The notes below the pieces were generated by a model, which worked only from the letters and a program-made list of their open reading frames with translations, searched no databases and was not told where the DNA came from. Shown in pieces: positions 61,644 to 64,000 of a stretch of DNA of 64,000 nucleotides; the first letter of the stretch is position 1, and each line of letters begins with the position of its first letter. The stretch comes from Pseudomonadota bacterium (GTDB lineage Bacteria; Myxococcota_A; Polyangia; Polyangiales; Polyangiaceae). The position numbers were made by a program, and so were the translations under genes. The DNA is taken from contig JAFAER010000045.1 in assembly GCA_023423895.1 (NCBI GenBank), positions 31,127 through 95,126 on the forward strand. The letters are read 5' to 3'.

Positions 61644-61878
61644 CGGAAGAGGCCGGAGCACGCGGGGTGCCACGCTCGCGCTCGCGGGATTTCCGTCGCT
61701 TGCCGGTCTCGAGATCCTGCGACTCACGACTTTCCGAGAGTGCTCGCTCACGAATCTCCGCGATGGCGGAGGGGGCGCGAGGCGGCGTCGTCGGACCTCG
61801 GCCCTTCCTCTGCCGGTGGGGGTCGTTTACGGTGATCACCTCACCGGAGCTCACCGAAGACAGAGGAGCAACTCGACG

Positions 61879-63519
61879 ATGGCGTTCGTTCACGGCGGTC
61901 GACTCGTGGCTCAGGCGCTCAAGCGCCACGGCACCACCCACCTCTTCACGCTCTGCGGCGGTCACATCCAGGCCATCTACGATGGCTGTCTCGACGAGGG
62001 CATCCGCGTCGTCGACGTCCGTCACGAGCAGACGGCCGGGCATGCGGCTGACGGCTACGCGCGCGTCACCGGGCGTCCAGGCGTCTGTGCCGTGACCGCC
62101 GGCCCAGGCGTCACCGACGTCGTGACTGCGATCGCCAACGCCCAGCGTGCGCAGATCCCGCTCGTCTGCATCGGTGGGGCCGGTCCGAAGGCGCTCTGCG
62201 ACATGGGCTCGCTCCAGGACATGGATCACCTGGCGCTGATGCGCCCGATCACGAAGTGGAGCGTCCAGGTCCCCGAGACGCGTCGCATCGGCGAGTACAT
62301 CGACTCCGCCTTTCGCGTCGCGCAGGCGAACGTGCCCGGGCCGGTCTTCCTCGAGATGCCGCTCGACCTGCTGATGAACATGCACGACGACGCGGATCTC
62401 CCGCTGACGCGACCGCTCGAGGAGCCGCCGCGTCCGGCGGCCGATCCGCGCATGGTCAGCCGGGCGATCGAGCTTCTCGAGAAGGCCGAGCGCCCGTGTT
62501 TTCTCGTCGGGTCGCAGGTGCGCTGGTCGCCGGCGCGCGAGCGTCTCGCCGCAGTGCTCGAGCGGTTCGGCGCACCGGTCTTTCTCAACGGCATGGCGCG
62601 CGGCACGCTCCCGCATGCGCATCCGCTGCTCTTCAGTCGGTCGCGTCGCTTCGCGCTGTCCCAGGCCGACGTCGTGTTCGTCCTCGGGACGCCGTTCGAC
62701 TTCCGCGTCGATTACGGCCGTTCGCCGACGTGGAGCGAAGGAGCCAAGATCATCCAGATCGATCTCGACGGCGCGGAGCTCGGTCGCAATCGTCGCGTGG
62801 ACGTGCCCATCCATGCCGACTCCGGCATCGTCCTCGAGCAGCTCGTCCGCGAGCTGGGCGACAAGACCCTATCGTTCACGGACTGGGTGTCGGCCGTGCG
62901 CGCCGACGAGGACAAGCGACGCGCGAAGATGCAGCTCGAGATCGAGTCGAACGACTCGCCACCGAACCCGCTTCGCGTCTGTCATGAGCTCGGCAAGCGC
63001 CTCCAGCCGAACGACATCGTGATCGGCGACGGGGGCGACTTCGTGGCGACGGCCGCGTACGTGCTCAAGCTGCAGCAGCCCCAGCTCTGGATGGATCCGG
63101 GACCGCTCGGCACGCTCGGCGTCGGACCCGGCTATGCGATGGCTGCGAAGCTCGCGCGTCCGGACGCGAACGTCGTCCTCGTCTACGGCGACGGCAGCTT
63201 CGGCCTGCACGGGATCGAGTTCGAGGCGATGGCGCGCCAGGGGATCCCCGTCATCGCGCTGATCGGCAACGACGCCGGCTGGACGCAGATCCGTCGCGGC
63301 CAGGTGGACATCTACGGCGCCGAGCGCGCGGTCGCGACGGCGCTCGAATACACGCGTTACGAGAAGATCGTCGAAGCGTGCGGCGGTCTCGGCTTCTGGG
63401 TGGAGAAGATCGAAGACCTCGGGCCGGCGCTCGACGCGGCGTTCGCGAGCAAGAAGCCGGCATGCATCAACGTGAAGATCGCGAAGAGCGACTTCCGCAA
63501 GGGAGCCATCAGCGTCTGA
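61879..63519 (+). CDS. ThDP-dependent lyase, HACL2/ILVBL-like (acetolactate synthase family)
   Basis: 546 residues from ATG 61879 with GAGGAG upstream. The longer frame is antisense to the lipoprotein gene. ThDP-enzyme domains are complete. The Pyr domain carries the catalytic Glu in VVDVRHEQTAGHAADGYARVTG. A central domain follows. The PP domain holds the cofactor motif VYGDGSFGLHGIEFEAMARQGIPVIALIGNDAGW. The N-terminal GGRLVAQALKRHGTTHLFTLCGGHI and MGSLQDMDHLALMRPITKW fit the HACL2/ILVBL subgroup better than true acetolactate synthase. Such enzymes cleave 2-hydroxyacyl-CoA to formyl-CoA and an aldehyde. No small regulatory subunit gene follows. Confidence 0.88.
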   Translation: MAFVHGGRLVAQALKRHGTTHLFTLCGGHIQAIYDGCLDEGIRVVDVRHEQTAGHAADGYARVTGRPGVCAVTAGPGVTDVVTAIANAQRAQIPLVCIGGAGPKALCDMGSLQDMDHLALMRPITKWSVQVPETRRIGEYIDSAFRVAQANVPGPVFLEMPLDLLMNMHDDADLPLTRPLEEPPRPAADPRMVSRAIELLEKAERPCFLVGSQVRWSPARERLAAVLERFGAPVFLNGMARGTLPHAHPLLFSRSRRFALSQADVVFVLGTPFDFRVDYGRSPTWSEGAKIIQIDLDGAELGRNRRVDVPIHADSGIVLEQLVRELGDKTLSFTDWVSAVRADEDKRRAKMQLEIESNDSPPNPLRVCHELGKRLQPNDIVIGDGGDFVATAAYVLKLQQPQLWMDPGPLGTLGVGPGYAMAAKLARPDANVVLVYGDGSFGLHGIEFEAMARQGIPVIALIGNDAGWTQIRRGQVDIYGAERAVATALEYTRYEKIVEACGGLGFWVEKIEDLGPALDAAFASKKPACINVKIAKSDFRKGAISV

Positions 63520-63566
63520 CAGCCGTGGGCGACGGCCATCCCCATCCCATCACCGCAGGAGGGCGT

Positions 63567-64000
63567 ATGACGATCAGAGTTTTCCTTCCCATTGACCCGA
63601 TCGCCGAGCAGGAGCACGCGGACACGCTGCTCGAGCTCGCGTTCCTCGTGACGGCGGCGGATGGACGGCTTGCCGCCGAGGAAGCCGCCGCGTTCCGCGA
63701 GCTGATGGGCCGCGTTCGCGGCAAGGACGTGAGCGACGACGAGGTGGCGGCGGTCTACGCGCGCTTCACGAAGGCCATGGAGGGGTCGACGTGTGCCGAT
63801 CGGGTCAAGGCGGTGGCGCCGCGACTGCCCGCGAACCTGCGCGAGCCGGCCTTCCGCGTTGCGCTCGCGCTCGCGCTCATCGATCGCGACGCGAGCCCAC
63901 ACGAGGACGCGCTGATCGACGTCTTGTTCCACACGCTCGAGCTCGACAGCGTGCGCGCCGAGGCGCTCGCGAAAGACGTGCGCGTCGCGCTCAGTCCCCC
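63567..64000 (+). CDS. TerB-like domain protein, cut by the right edge
   Basis: At least 144 residues from ATG 63567, preceded by GGAGGG. The reading frame stays open to the window end. The sequence LLELAFLVTAADGRLAAEEAAAF is the metal-loop helix of the TerB/DjlA-like family (AADG motif). A second helical copy with LALALIDRDASPHEDALIDVLFHTL follows. TerB-like domains bind divalent metal and occur in stress-response and DnaJ-linked proteins. The product may be larger than what is seen. It lies 47 bases after the ThDP enzyme gene and could be co-transcribed with it. Confidence 0.8.
   Translation, partial: MTIRVFLPIDPIAEQEHADTLLELAFLVTAADGRLAAEEAAAFRELMGRVRGKDVSDDEVAAVYARFTKAMEGSTCADRVKAVAPRLPANLREPAFRVALALALIDRDASPHEDALIDVLFHTLELDSVRAEALAKDVRVALSP

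Noticed and set aside
1..64000. tRNA, rRNA, insertion sequences, prophage or integrase genes
   Set aside because: None recognised on either strand by reading; a covariance-model scan would be needed to exclude small RNAs.

Overview
This window is high-GC DNA (roughly two-thirds G+C by eye, with strong G/C third-codon bias) from a Gram-negative bacterium that looks like a myxobacterium (Myxococcota, probably Polyangia). The basis is inference: many exported lipoproteins of unknown function, a Cys-rich lipoprotein that opens with CGNGILDPNEEC, linked type IV pilus genes pilC and pilS, VIT/VWA and propeller proteins, and dense packing. I see no rRNA, tRNA, CRISPR array, insertion sequence, integrase or phage gene, so this reads as ordinary chromosome. 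Both edges cut genes.

Layout. 1-4.5 kb (minus): GTP-type PEP carboxykinase, a DUF4412-like lipoprotein and a DUF1704/QEGLA putative metallopeptidase, tightly coupled, then a possible cut gene at the left edge. 4.6-6.3 kb (plus): a crotonase and a DUF3060-like lipoprotein. 6.3-10.3 kb (minus): transglutaminase, DUF58 and MoxR ATPase module. 10.4-14.1 kb: a lipoprotein, a membrane protein with a YGAP-repeat tail, an anchored coiled-coil protein and exonuclease III. 14.2-17.9 kb: a CPA2 antiporter fused to an EIIA domain, an NAD-type isocitrate dehydrogenase and a divergent alpha/beta hydrolase.

18-25.8 kb is an alpha-glucan locus: 4-alpha-glucanotransferase (minus) divergent from GlgE and from one protein that joins maltokinase to branching enzyme GlgB. 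Together these make maltose-1-phosphate, polymerise it and branch it, and MalQ can remodel the glucan. Trehalose synthase is not in the window. 25.8-30.6 kb: an overlapping propeller / VIT-VWA gene pair and a methyltransferase. 30.6-35.3 kb (minus): a periplasmic folding/proteolysis operon (PpiD-like isomerase, M16 peptidase, parvulin lipoprotein) and a small unknown gene. 35.7-38.8 kb (plus): a PilZ protein and a membrane-fused spermidine synthase-like protein. 38.9-42.4 kb (minus): pilC, pilS and an MlaC-like protein.

42.4-49.1 kb: a serine hydrolase, a UbiB-type kinase, a DUF1444-like protein, a class III aminotransferase and glycerol kinase. 49.2-50.7 kb: a FAD oxidoreductase with a Rieske tail. 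51.2-55.6 kb (plus): a compact operon of UPF0158 protein, exported SurA-N-like protein, CDF transporter and BMP-type binding protein, followed by a lipoprotein. 55.7-61.6 kb (minus): three large envelope or secreted proteins, one with a vitellogenin-N/HEAT-like plan, which is the least explained part of the window. 61.9-64 kb: a HACL2/ILVBL-like ThDP enzyme and the start of a TerB-like gene.

Start sites were often moved inward from the longest open frame using signal peptides, ribosome-binding sites and neighbour overlaps. Family names come from motif recognition alone; no database search was run.
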